DNA of 64,000 nucleotides from Streptomyces tanashiensis (lineage in GTDB: Bacteria > Actinomycetota > Actinomycetes > Streptomycetales > Streptomycetaceae): assembly GCF_014648895.1 (NCBI RefSeq), contig NZ_BMRZ01000009.1, positions 1 to 64,000 of the forward strand, read 5' to 3'. Both the position numbers and the translations under genes were made by a program. The notes beneath the pieces were generated by a model. It was given only the letters and a program-made list of their open reading frames with translations, was not told the origin of the DNA and did not search any database. Below are positions 55,944 through 64,000 of this stretch, piece after piece (the stretch's first letter is position 1; every line of letters begins with the position of its first letter).

Positions 55944-57035
55944 CTACCAGTAGCCTCCCCGCACCATCGCCGCGAGCGTGGCGTGGTGCAGGATCAGGCC
56001 GTCCGGGTCACCGGGCACCTCGACCTCGCCGAAGTGGGCCTGGCGGTACGCGATCCTGAGCATCACGATCGCGTGCCGCAGCGCCGCGTAGAGCGTGTGG
56101 AACTCCATGTCGCGCGGGGTGTGCCCGGTGAGCTCCGCGTACTGCCGCTCGACCGCGTCGCGCCGCAGGAAGCCGGGGAGGCCGGGCTGGCCGAAGCCGA
56201 CGGTCAGGTCCTGGAAGAAGCGGTGCAGATAGACCGCCCAGCCGAGGTCGACCTCCCGGGGGACGTACGCCGCCATCTCCCAGTCGAGGACGGCGGCGGG
56301 CGTGAATCCGTCGTAGACGATGTTCCCGATGCGCGCGTCGCCCCAGCCGAGGACGGCGGGCCCCTCGTCGGCCGGCCAGTGCTCCTCCAGCCAGTCGAAG
56401 GCCGACTCGATGAGGGGCGAGGGCGCGAGTCCCTCCACCACCCAGGCGTAGTAGGCGCGTTGGGCGTCGACATGGCGGCGAAGCGGGCTCCCGGTGCCCT
56501 CGGGCAGCAGGAACTCGGCCTCCTTCGCGGGGAACTGGTCGTGCAGTCTGGCCAGCACGGAGACGGACTCGGCCTCCAGGAGGGCGCGTTCGGCGTCGGT
56601 GGCGGCGTGCAGCCAGTTCCCCTCGTACGTGTAGGGCATGACGTCCGGCGGGACGCGGCCCTCGGCGCGGGCCATCACGAAGAAGGGGGCGCCGAGCGGT
56701 TCCGGGTCCTCCTCCAGCCAGAGCACCCGGGGCACGGGGACGTCGGTGTGCTCGCCGACCAGGCGCATCACCCGGTACTGGCGGGCCATGTCGTAGACGG
56801 GGAAGACCGTGTACGCGGCGGGGTCGGCGGCGAGCCGCAGGGCGCAGCCGCGCACGGGGGCGTCCGGGTGGTCGAGGTCGAAGAGCAGGGTCTCGCTGGA
56901 CATGCCGTTGGAGCCGGGGACGGCGAGGCCGCCGATCCTGGCTCCGGGCAGGTGCCGGTCCAGCCAGGCGGTGAGGCGCCGGCCGAGCTCCTCGGGGTCG
57001 CGGGTGGTGGTGCGGGGACGGGGCGCGGTGGCCAA
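55944..57035 (-). CDS. Phosphotransferase (APH/acyl-CoA dehydrogenase-associated kinase-like)
   Basis: 363 residues from TTG 57035 (AGGAG upstream). Aminoglycoside-phosphotransferase fold: VFFVMARAEGRVPPDVMPY, catalytic-loop VLGWGDARIGNIVYDG with Asp and Asn, and metal-site LDWEMAAYV. Such proteins in actinomycetes sit beside acyl-CoA dehydrogenases and are thought to act in lipid or steroid metabolism. It is 10 bp downstream of the DUF7064-like gene and same strand. Confidence 0.85.
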   Translation of the reverse strand: MATAPRPRTTTRDPEELGRRLTAWLDRHLPGARIGGLAVPGSNGMSSETLLFDLDHPDAPVRGCALRLAADPAAYTVFPVYDMARQYRVMRLVGEHTDVPVPRVLWLEEDPEPLGAPFFVMARAEGRVPPDVMPYTYEGNWLHAATDAERALLEAESVSVLARLHDQFPAKEAEFLLPEGTGSPLRRHVDAQRAYYAWVVEGLAPSPLIESAFDWLEEHWPADEGPAVLGWGDARIGNIVYDGFTPAAVLDWEMAAYVPREVDLGWAVYLHRFFQDLTVGFGQPGLPGFLRRDAVERQYAELTGHTPRDMEFHTLYAALRHAIVMLRIAYRQAHFGEVEVPGDPDGLILHHATLAAMVRGGYW

Positions 57036-57045
57036 GGGGCGCTCC

Positions 57046-58167
57046 TCAGATCGCGGTGGACGTGTGGTCGGCGAAGCCGCTGGGGTCGTGGCGGCCGAAG
57101 GAGCCGTGCTCGAAGATGCCGTGGCCGGTGCGGCCGTCGAGGGTGAAGCGGGCGGCGTGGTCGGTGACGCCGTACGCGGCCATGGGGTGGGCGGCGGGGT
57201 CGGAGAGGTCGTAGACGCGGCGGTCGGTCCAGCCGCGGCCCTGCCAGGTGCCGTGCTGCCAGTCGGTGGCGGGCGGGTATCCGGCGCCGACGGCGAGCGG
57301 TGAGGAGGCGAGGATCTCGACGCCGATCTCCAGAGGCTTTCCGGCCGGGTCCGTGAGGTGGACGGAGGCCCGCTCGGGGTGCCGGGTGCCCGGGCGGTAC
57401 GTGATCTCGGTGCGGGGCCAGCCGAGTTGGGTGTCGCGGTGGCCGTTCCGTACGAGCAGGGCCTCGTTGAGGGTGCGGTAGCCGTCGGCGTCCTCCTGGG
57501 CGATGACCATCAGGAAGCGGTCCTCGAAGCGCATCGGGATCCAGAGCCAGTGGAAGCCCTCGGGGCGGAACTCCGCGGCGCGGCCGGGCTCCTCGCCGGG
57601 GAGCGGGCGGACTCCCCAGCTGCGGTCGCGGGTGCCGGTCCACTCCCCCGCCGTGACGGTGAACTCCTCGCCGCCGGCCCGGATGGTGCCCGCGCAGTGC
57701 CCGGCCTGGACGAAGCGGCGGCCTTCGAGGGTGAGCCGGCCGCCGTGGCGCTGGGTGTGGTGCGGCTCCCAGACGGTGGGGAAGTCGCCGGTCCAGGTGA
57801 GGTCGAAGGACAGCCCGTCGGGGTCGTCGGGGTCGGCCGCGCAGTGCAGGGAGAGGCGCTTGAGGGGTTCGTCGACGGTGATGGTCAGCGGGCCGACGGC
57901 GAGGTTCGTGCGGTCGTCGCCGAGGGCGTCGGAGGCGCGGACGGCGTGCAGCCGGTCGCCGGTGCGCAGGGTGGCGTAGGCGTCGACGACCCCGGTGTTG
58001 GGATAGACGCCGAGGCCGGCGATGAGCAGGGCGCGGCCGGTGTGGTCGAAGACGTGGAAGATGCAGCGGTCGTAGGCGTTGCGGTCGCCGCTGACGTGGT
58101 GCTTCATCGAGAGCGGTGCCTGGTGCACGGGGTATTCGTCGAGCGCGACGGGCCGGTCGTCGTCCAC
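57046..58167 (-). CDS. DUF7064/DUF7065-like lipocalin-type protein
   Basis: 373 residues from GTG 58167 behind GGAGG. Beta-rich: PVHQAPLSMKHHVSGDRNAYDRCIFHVFDHTGRALLIAGLGVYPNTGVVDAYATLRTGDRL, later FVQAGHCAGTI, GEWTGTRDRSWGVRP, FHWLWIPMRFEDRF. This pattern matches two-barrel, lipocalin-like proteins related to CrtC/AttH, found beside phosphotransferases in lipid-metabolism clusters. A perfect CTGACG-N3-CGTCAG operator lies 28 bp upstream. Function unknown; probably binds or hydrates an isoprenoid or fatty substrate. Confidence 0.75.
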   Translation of the reverse strand: MDDDRPVALDEYPVHQAPLSMKHHVSGDRNAYDRCIFHVFDHTGRALLIAGLGVYPNTGVVDAYATLRTGDRLHAVRASDALGDDRTNLAVGPLTITVDEPLKRLSLHCAADPDDPDGLSFDLTWTGDFPTVWEPHHTQRHGGRLTLEGRRFVQAGHCAGTIRAGGEEFTVTAGEWTGTRDRSWGVRPLPGEEPGRAAEFRPEGFHWLWIPMRFEDRFLMVIAQEDADGYRTLNEALLVRNGHRDTQLGWPRTEITYRPGTRHPERASVHLTDPAGKPLEIGVEILASSPLAVGAGYPPATDWQHGTWQGRGWTDRRVYDLSDPAAHPMAAYGVTDHAARFTLDGRTGHGIFEHGSFGRHDPSGFADHTSTAI

Positions 58168-58195
58168 GGCTGACCTCCTGATCGGCGAGTGGGAT

Positions 58196-58210
58196 CTGAC
58201 GGTACGTCAG
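58196..58210. promoter_or_regulatory. Second perfect CTGACG-N3-CGTCAG operator
   Basis: CTGACG-GTA-CGTCAG, identical half-sites and spacing to 14465-14479, lies 28 bp before the GTG of the DUF7064-like gene and 101 bp before the start at 58312. It probably controls the minus-strand pair, perhaps both directions. Confidence 0.6.
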
Positions 58211-58654
58211 GTCTCGTCCGAGGGGCCAGAGCCGTGCAGCGGGTACCGGGCGAACTGCCGCTCGAATCCCCTCGGCGGTGACCCCGGCCGCCGGGGCGCG
58301 TTGGTCCGGGCATGACCACGCTGTACAGCACTCCCAGCGGTTACGGTCGGCACCGGCAGGCCGAACCGCGCGGTGAAGAATCGGTTCCTCAGTCGACGGT
58401 GACGGCGCCCGCACCGGCACCTCCACCTGCGCCCGCGCCGCCCCCCGTCCCTGTACCCGCGCCCGTCCCGGTCCCGGTACCGGCGCAGGGCCCGGCACAG
58501 GTGCGGGTGAAGCCCCCCGCCCCCGCCGACCCGCCCATCTACCGGGACGTGCTCTCCCTGTGGGCCAGCCAGGGCCGCACCCTGCCCGGCCACCGCGACC
58601 AGGAGTGGACCCGGCTCGCCGCGGGGCCGGTCTGGGCGGACCGCACCGTGCGCG

Positions 58655-59827
<1,173 letters not shown>

Positions 59828-59948
59828 GACCGGACGCTCCTCCCTGCCGGGCGCGCGCGGGGCGCGGCGACCGGGGGGAGTATGCCCGTTCCGTACCGGG
59901 GGATCACGCGGCCGGGAGGGATCCACACGGTTGCCGGTCGGTCTCAGG

Positions 59949-60095
59949 TCACATCAGGCCGGCCCGGGTGACGAGGACGGCGAGCAGGACGACCAGGGTC
60001 CAGCCGAGGACGTGCTCCAGGAGCTTGGGGCCGTCGTCGCGGGGTCCGCCGGTCCGTGCGCGGGTGAGGAGGCGGGCGTGGGTGGTGGAGGTCAT
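59949..60095 (-). CDS. SCO1431-family mini membrane protein
   Basis: 48 residues: MTSTTHARLLTRARTGGP, then a hydrophobic segment LLEHVLGWTLVVLLAVLVTRAGLM. AAGGTGG precedes the ATG at 60095. It matches the size and shape of the small actinomycete family named after S. coelicolor SCO1431 (from memory), and its place after an acyl-CoA dehydrogenase fits that gene order. Function unknown. Confidence 0.7.
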   Translation of the reverse strand: MTSTTHARLLTRARTGGPRDDGPKLLEHVLGWTLVVLLAVLVTRAGLM

Positions 60096-60583
60096 GGCGA
60101 CCACCTTGCGCCACGGGGGCGGCCCCGGGGTAGAGACGTCGGTCACGTCGCCCCGGGTCCGCCCCGCCGCATCGGACGACGCCGAGGGCCTCCGGGGCCT
60201 TGCGCCGGGCGGGTGAGGGCCGGTCGGGGGAAGGAGGGACCGCGGCCCCCACCTGTGCCGGACACCACTCCGCCGCTCGCGTCGTACCGCTCGGTACGGA
60301 ACCAGAGGTTCTCCACAGGAGAGGGCGCCCCTCGCGGGACGGAGTCTCCCCCCCTCTCCCCACGCAAGCCGGCCGCCGACGCAGAGAACTGTCAGTTTCC
60401 GCGCCGCGAGGGGCAGGACCGGCCGGAAAGCACCCCAGACAACTGGGATGTCCGAGGGCCTGGGAGCTCGGACAGAATCGGTCCGCGGGCGCCGCTCAGC
60501 TGTTCGACGGCGGGACGGTCCGGCACGTCCGACGGTTCGGTATCCCGCCCAGCGCGAGAGCCACGAGTGACCGGAAGGCTCCA
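60096..60583. other. Upstream region of the protease/radical SAM operon
   Basis: 488 bp without a confident gene. Lower GC and weaker third-position bias than neighbours from about 60300 on. The only ORF with an operon-like position runs in frame from GTG 60255 to a stop at 60585-60587, overlapping the TTG of the protease gene (TTGA); it would be 110 residues with two Cys and a DNW motif. AAGGAGGG at 60231-60238 is 16 bp before that GTG, too far for comfort. It could encode a precursor peptide but is listed as uncertain. A 40-codon ORF at 60448-60570 has no ribosome binding site. Confidence 0.4.
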
Positions 60584-61588
60584 TTGACCACTACAGCGTT
60601 TCGTCGGGCAACCATCCGATTCGCCCACATGAATGCCGGGGAGCTCGTCGACCGGTCATCGGTCGCGGCCTCCACGGCGGTGGACCGGGAATGGGCCTGG
60701 GGCGGGTCGCGCGGTGCGGGAATCCGGGTCTGCGTCATCGACAGCGGAGTCACGCCGGACCATCCCGAGATCGGGCCCCTGGAGGGGTCGTACGCGGTGG
60801 AACGCGTCGAGCAGGACGCCGAGGGGGACGGTCGGCCGGGCTACCGGATCGTCCCGGACGACGAGGGCGACGCCGCCGGCCACGGCACCGCGTGCGCGGC
60901 GATCATCCGGCGGATCGCGCCGGACGTGAGCCTGACCAGCGTACGCATCCTGGGTCCGCGGCTCGCGGGCGACGGCAACATGCTGCTGGCCGCCCTGCGC
61001 TGGGCGGTGGCGGAGCGCTTCCACGTCGTCAACCTCAGCCTCTCCTCACGCAAGGGCGACTTCAAGGCCTCGCTGCACGACATCGCGGACGAGGCGTACT
61101 TCAACCGGGTGGCGATCGTGGCCTCGGCGCACAACAGCCCGGTCCGCAGCTATCCCTGGATCTTCCCCTCGGTGATCTCCGTCGGGTCGCACGAGATCGC
61201 CGACGCCGAGCGCATCGAGGTCAGTCCGCAGCCCCCGGTCGAATTCTTCGCGGCCGGCGTCGGGATCGAGGTCCCCTGGACGGGCGGCGGCCGTTCGTAC
61301 CTCTCCGGGAACAGCTTCGCGACGCCCCATGTCAGCGGATTCGTGGCCCGCATCCTCGGAAAGCATCCGCATCTTCCGGTGAGCGAGGTCAAGCACGTCC
61401 TCGCCTCCCTCTCGGACAACTTCACCGACGCGTCCGGCCCGGCCCGCGCCCCCACCCCTGCCACCGCTTCCGCCGTACCGGACCCGCCCGGTGAACCCGC
61501 CCGGTCCGACGTCTCCGCCATACCTGTCTCAGCCACCCCGTCCACCCCGTCCGCCGAAGGAGCCGGCCATGACGAATCCGGCGCATGA
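60584..61588 (+). CDS. Cytoplasmic subtilisin-like serine protease (S8)
   Basis: 334 residues from TTG 60584 (GGAAGG, 5-bp spacing). Catalytic triad: Asp53 in VCVIDSGVTPDHPE, His100 in AAGHGTACAAII, Ser244 in SGNSFATPHVSG; oxyanion Asn184 in SAHNSP. No signal peptide or propeptide, so it should act inside the cell. C-terminal 60 residues are Pro/Ala/Ser-rich. First certain gene of an operon with GAF and two radical SAM genes, so a leader-peptidase role in peptide maturation is plausible. Confidence 0.85.
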   Translation: MTTTAFRRATIRFAHMNAGELVDRSSVAASTAVDREWAWGGSRGAGIRVCVIDSGVTPDHPEIGPLEGSYAVERVEQDAEGDGRPGYRIVPDDEGDAAGHGTACAAIIRRIAPDVSLTSVRILGPRLAGDGNMLLAALRWAVAERFHVVNLSLSSRKGDFKASLHDIADEAYFNRVAIVASAHNSPVRSYPWIFPSVISVGSHEIADAERIEVSPQPPVEFFAAGVGIEVPWTGGGRSYLSGNSFATPHVSGFVARILGKHPHLPVSEVKHVLASLSDNFTDASGPARAPTPATASAVPDPPGEPARSDVSAIPVSATPSTPSAEGAGHDESGA

Positions 61589-62201
61589 CGCCCCACTCAG
61601 CGGCTCTCCGCTGTCCCGGCGCGACGAGGTGTTGCGCTCGACCGTACGGCTGGCCCGGCTTGTCTTCGGCGCTCCCGCCTCATCGGTCTTCCTGCACGAC
61701 GCGGCGGGCGAGGCACTCGTCCTGGAGGCGATCTCCGACCCCCGGGAGGACAGCCTGGTCGGCTGGACCATCCCCGACTACAGCGGCATAGCCGGATGGG
61801 TCTTCCAGAGCGGGGAGGCGGTGATCGCCGACAACCTCGACAACCACCCGCAGTTCAACCGGGACTTCGCGGCCTCCACCGGCCGGATACCGAAGGCCAT
61901 CATCGCCGCGCCGCTGGACACCGACGGGTCCGTCTTCGGCGTACTGGAGGTGCTCGACCCGGTGCTGGGCCCGCGCAGCGCGACCTCCGGCCTGGAGCTG
62001 GTCTCGGAGCTGGCGCGCCAGTGCGCGGCGGCCCTGGCGCTGGCGGGCCCGCGGCCCGGCCCCGCCGGACGGCACGCGGCGGCCGCCGAACGGCTGACCA
62101 CCCTGGTGGCCGACCTGGCCAGCACCGACGACCCGAATGCCGCGCGGACGCTCGCCTCGCTCGAGGAGATCGCCAGCGCCCTGACATCGAGAAGGGGGTG
62201 A
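61569..62201 (+). CDS. GAF-domain protein
   Basis: 210 residues, ATG 61569 behind AAGGAG, overlapping the protease by 20 bp. GAF domain at about 25-150: LVFGAPASSVFLHDAAGEALVLEAIS, GWTIPDYSGIAGWVFQSGEAVIADNLDNHPQFNRDFAASTGRIPKAIIAAPLDTDGSVFGVLEVLD. A helical C-terminus follows. No kinase or cyclase domain. Likely a sensory or scaffold partner in the operon; ligand unknown. Confidence 0.88.
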   Translation: MTNPAHDAPLSGSPLSRRDEVLRSTVRLARLVFGAPASSVFLHDAAGEALVLEAISDPREDSLVGWTIPDYSGIAGWVFQSGEAVIADNLDNHPQFNRDFAASTGRIPKAIIAAPLDTDGSVFGVLEVLDPVLGPRSATSGLELVSELARQCAAALALAGPRPGPAGRHAAAAERLTTLVADLASTDDPNAARTLASLEEIASALTSRRG

Positions 62202-62205
62202 GCCC

Positions 62206-63303
62206 GTGCACCTGCTGGAAATCGGCGCCATCCGCAACAAGCCCGCCGCCGGCCTCTATCTGGCCCTGACCCGCCGCTGCCCGCTGTCGTGCGCCCACTG
62301 CTCCACCGACTCCTCCAGTACCAGCGAACAGCATCCCGAGACGCCGTTCCGCCGGCTCGTGGAGTCCTTCGACCACGAGACCCGGCCGGACCTGCTGCTG
62401 ATGTCCGGCGGTGAGGCGCTGCTGCGGCCCGCGCTCGTCGCCGACCTCGCGCGCACCGCCCGGTCCGCGGGCTCCCGTTCGTACGTGCTGTCGGGCATGT
62501 GGTTCGCCCGGGAGAACCGGCGGCTGCCCGCCCCGGTGTCCGCGGCGATCCGCGAGGTGGACCACTTCGCGGCCAGCCTCGACGAGTTCCACGAGCGCGA
62601 GGTGGGCCGGGCCGACGTCTTCCGGGCGATGCACCGCATCCGCGAGCTGGTGCCGCAGGTGAGCTTCCAGCTCACCGGGCGGGGGGACGACGATCCCTAC
62701 CTCCAGGGCCTGGTCGACGATGTGCGCCGCGAGTTCGACGACCACGTGCCCATCCTGGTGGGCACCTTGAGTCCCATCGGCCGTGGCCGCCAGCTCGGCG
62801 GGCTGACGCCCACGCCCACCTCCGGCGTCCCGGTCGCGCCCGTCGACCCGTGCGACCGGATCACCTGGCCGCTGGTCACCTACGACGGCACCGTCTACGC
62901 CTGCTGCAACCAGGACCTGGTGGAGCGGCGCGTGCCGGAGCACCTGATCCTCGGCCACGCGTCCCACCAGTCGTGGCCCGAACTGCGCGAGAAGTTCCTG
63001 CAGCGGGAGCTGTACCGGGCGCTGCGCGTGCTCGGACCCAGCTTCGTGGCCTCCCGGTTCTCGGACGGACCGTGCGACAAGGGCATGTGCGGCAACTGCG
63101 TCGCGCTGTCCGGCGACGCCGAAGCCGAGCGGCAGGTGACGGAGTACCTGCGCAGCGACTCCGGGCGGCAGGTGGAGGCCGCCGCCCGCCGCATGGTCGA
63201 GCAGGTGGACGGGACCGCCTTCTCGGAACGCCGCTCCGGCCGCTACGGCGGCCTGGTGTCCCTGGGATGGGAGGCGGACCGTGAACAGTCCTGCACGCGC
63301 TGA
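62206..63303 (+). CDS. Radical SAM protein with SPASM-like C-terminal cysteines
   Basis: 365 residues from GTG 62206. Radical SAM motif C25-x3-C29-x2-C32 (RRCPLSCAHC) and SGGE at 67-70. C-terminal cysteines at 216, 233, 234, 290, 295 and 298 (DPCDR, YACCNQ, GPCDKGMCGNCVAL) could bind one or two auxiliary Fe-S clusters, as in SPASM/twitch peptide-modifying enzymes. GTG follows AAGGGGG. Its gene neighbours suggest modification of a ribosomal peptide; the target is unknown. Confidence 0.87.
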   Translation: MHLLEIGAIRNKPAAGLYLALTRRCPLSCAHCSTDSSSTSEQHPETPFRRLVESFDHETRPDLLLMSGGEALLRPALVADLARTARSAGSRSYVLSGMWFARENRRLPAPVSAAIREVDHFAASLDEFHEREVGRADVFRAMHRIRELVPQVSFQLTGRGDDDPYLQGLVDDVRREFDDHVPILVGTLSPIGRGRQLGGLTPTPTSGVPVAPVDPCDRITWPLVTYDGTVYACCNQDLVERRVPEHLILGHASHQSWPELREKFLQRELYRALRVLGPSFVASRFSDGPCDKGMCGNCVALSGDAEAERQVTEYLRSDSGRQVEAAARRMVEQVDGTAFSERRSGRYGGLVSLGWEADREQSCTR

Positions 63304-64000
63304 CACCGACGCGGTCCGCACCCGCCCCACGCTGGCGGACACCGAGGCGATGCGCCGGCGTCGCGGCGAGTCGGTCCTGCTGTACATCACCGACCAGTGC
63401 CCGGTCGGCTGTGCGCACTGCTCGGTGGACGCCCGCGCGGACGGCGGCAGGGTCGCCGACTGGGAGGTGTTCCACGACGTCGTCGCCGGCATCGTCGCGC
63501 TGCCCGGCCTGCGGTCGGTGGCGGTCTCCGGCGGCGAGCCCTTCGCCGAGCAGCGGGCGCTGCCGTACGCGATCGGGGCGTTCGCCGACGCCGGTCTGGA
63601 GACCATCGTCTTCACCAGCGGGTACTGGGCGCGCGAGAGCGGCTCCGCGCCCGGCTGGGTGCGGCGGCTGCTGCCGCGGATCTCCACGCTCTTCCTGAGC
63701 ACGGACGGCTTCCACCAGGGCGGTGTGTCGAGCCGGCGCTTCGTCGGCGCGCTGCGCGCGGCCCACCGGGCGGGCTGCCGCATCGTCGTCCAGGAACTGG
63801 ACACGGGCGACGGCGCCCGGGTGGCCGAGGGGCTGCTGTCGGAGGCGCTCGGCCCGCGGTGGGCCGACGAGGCGGAGACCAAGCTGATCACCCCCCTGCG
63901 GTACGGGCGGGGCTCGGGGGTCTTCGCCCTCCAGAGCCGGCACGAGGTGGGGACGTTGGCGTCGTGCACCCTGCTCGGCTCGCCCACGGTGCGCTACGAC
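63281..64000 (+). CDS. Second radical SAM protein (cut by window end)
   Basis: Partial, 240 codons to the end of the window. GTG 63281 behind GGGAGG (63269-63274) overlaps the previous gene by 23 bp. Radical SAM motif C40-x3-C44-x2-C47 (DQCPVGCAHC) and SGGEP at 83-87. The visible part includes FTSGYWARE, FLSTDGFHQGGVSSRRFVGALRAA and a further Cys near the window edge. The C-terminal domain type cannot be seen. Twin radical SAM genes in one operon suggest sequential modification or a two-enzyme complex. Confidence 0.85.
   Translation, partial: MNSPARADTDAVRTRPTLADTEAMRRRRGESVLLYITDQCPVGCAHCSVDARADGGRVADWEVFHDVVAGIVALPGLRSVAVSGGEPFAEQRALPYAIGAFADAGLETIVFTSGYWARESGSAPGWVRRLLPRISTLFLSTDGFHQGGVSSRRFVGALRAAHRAGCRIVVQELDTGDGARVAEGLLSEALGPRWADEAETKLITPLRYGRGSGVFALQSRHEVGTLASCTLLGSPTVRYD

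Noticed and set aside
60448..60570. 40-codon ORF as a peptide precursor for the radical SAM operon
   Set aside because: No ribosome binding site, very Arg-rich without core-like features, and it is not coupled to the protease start.

Overview
The window is chromosomal DNA of a Streptomyces-type actinomycete. Reasons: very high GC with strong third-position GC bias, frequent GTG/TTG starts, many 4-bp ATGA/GTGA stop-start overlaps, and actinomycete-specific genes (rbpA, a cvnABCD conservon, smeA-sffA, an SCO1431-family membrane protein). From memory, unchecked, the recognisable genes follow the order of the S. coelicolor region from crr/ptsI (about SCO1390) to SCO1431, so most of the window is core chromosome. 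No rRNA, tRNA, CRISPR array, IS element or prophage was seen.

Left part (1-16 kb): crr-ptsI (cytoplasmic PTS proteins) behind a DasR-type operator; a divergent MFS exporter/MocR regulator pair with a compact operator; an ECF sigma factor coupled to a CU044_5270-like membrane protein; acetoacetyl-CoA synthetase divergent from a GH31 alpha-glucosidase; a NUDIX hydrolase divergent from a secreted VanX-like dipeptidase; and a DUF35 OB-fold protein with its thiolase-like partner behind a perfect CTGACG-N3-CGTCAG operator.

Middle (16-34 kb): a conservon (cvnA-D, minus strand); a small membrane protein; a four-gene minus-strand operon that looks like an MksF-MksE-MksB (MukBEF/Wadjet-like) SMC complex with an extra Pro/Ala repeat protein inside it and no nuclease gene beside it; then a FadR-type GntR regulator divergent from an MFS-pxpA-pxpB-pxpC 5-oxoproline operon.

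34-46 kb: a second, ATP-dependent 5-oxoprolinase of the fused HyuA-HyuB type ends a four-gene minus-strand operon (two GT4 glycosyltransferases, SGNH hydrolase, oxoprolinase), each joined by a 4-bp overlap. Next come a hexanucleotide repeat block, a HEAT-repeat protein, an ankyrin protein, and the sporulation pair smeA-sffA closed by a perfect 52-bp palindrome.

46-60 kb: MocR regulator/YczE membrane protein, GDPD, an MFS (UMF1/Atg22-like) transporter, rbpA behind a perfect sigma-R promoter, FxsA-like protein, polyprenol-phosphate mannosyltransferase, amidohydrolase, Lrp/AsnC regulator, a lipid-metabolism group (phosphotransferase, DUF7064-like protein, acyl-CoA dehydrogenase), and an SCO1431-family mini-protein. 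The CTGACG-N3-CGTCAG motif recurs before the phosphotransferase pair, which suggests a shared TetR-type regulon with the thiolase operon.

Right edge (60.2-64 kb): an apparently accessory operon: cytoplasmic subtilisin-like protease, GAF-domain protein, a radical SAM protein with a SPASM-like C-terminal cysteine cluster, and a second radical SAM protein cut by the window end. The combination resembles a peptide-maturation (RiPP-like) system, but no precursor could be identified with confidence. This locus and the Mks-like operon are the two best candidates for something undescribed.
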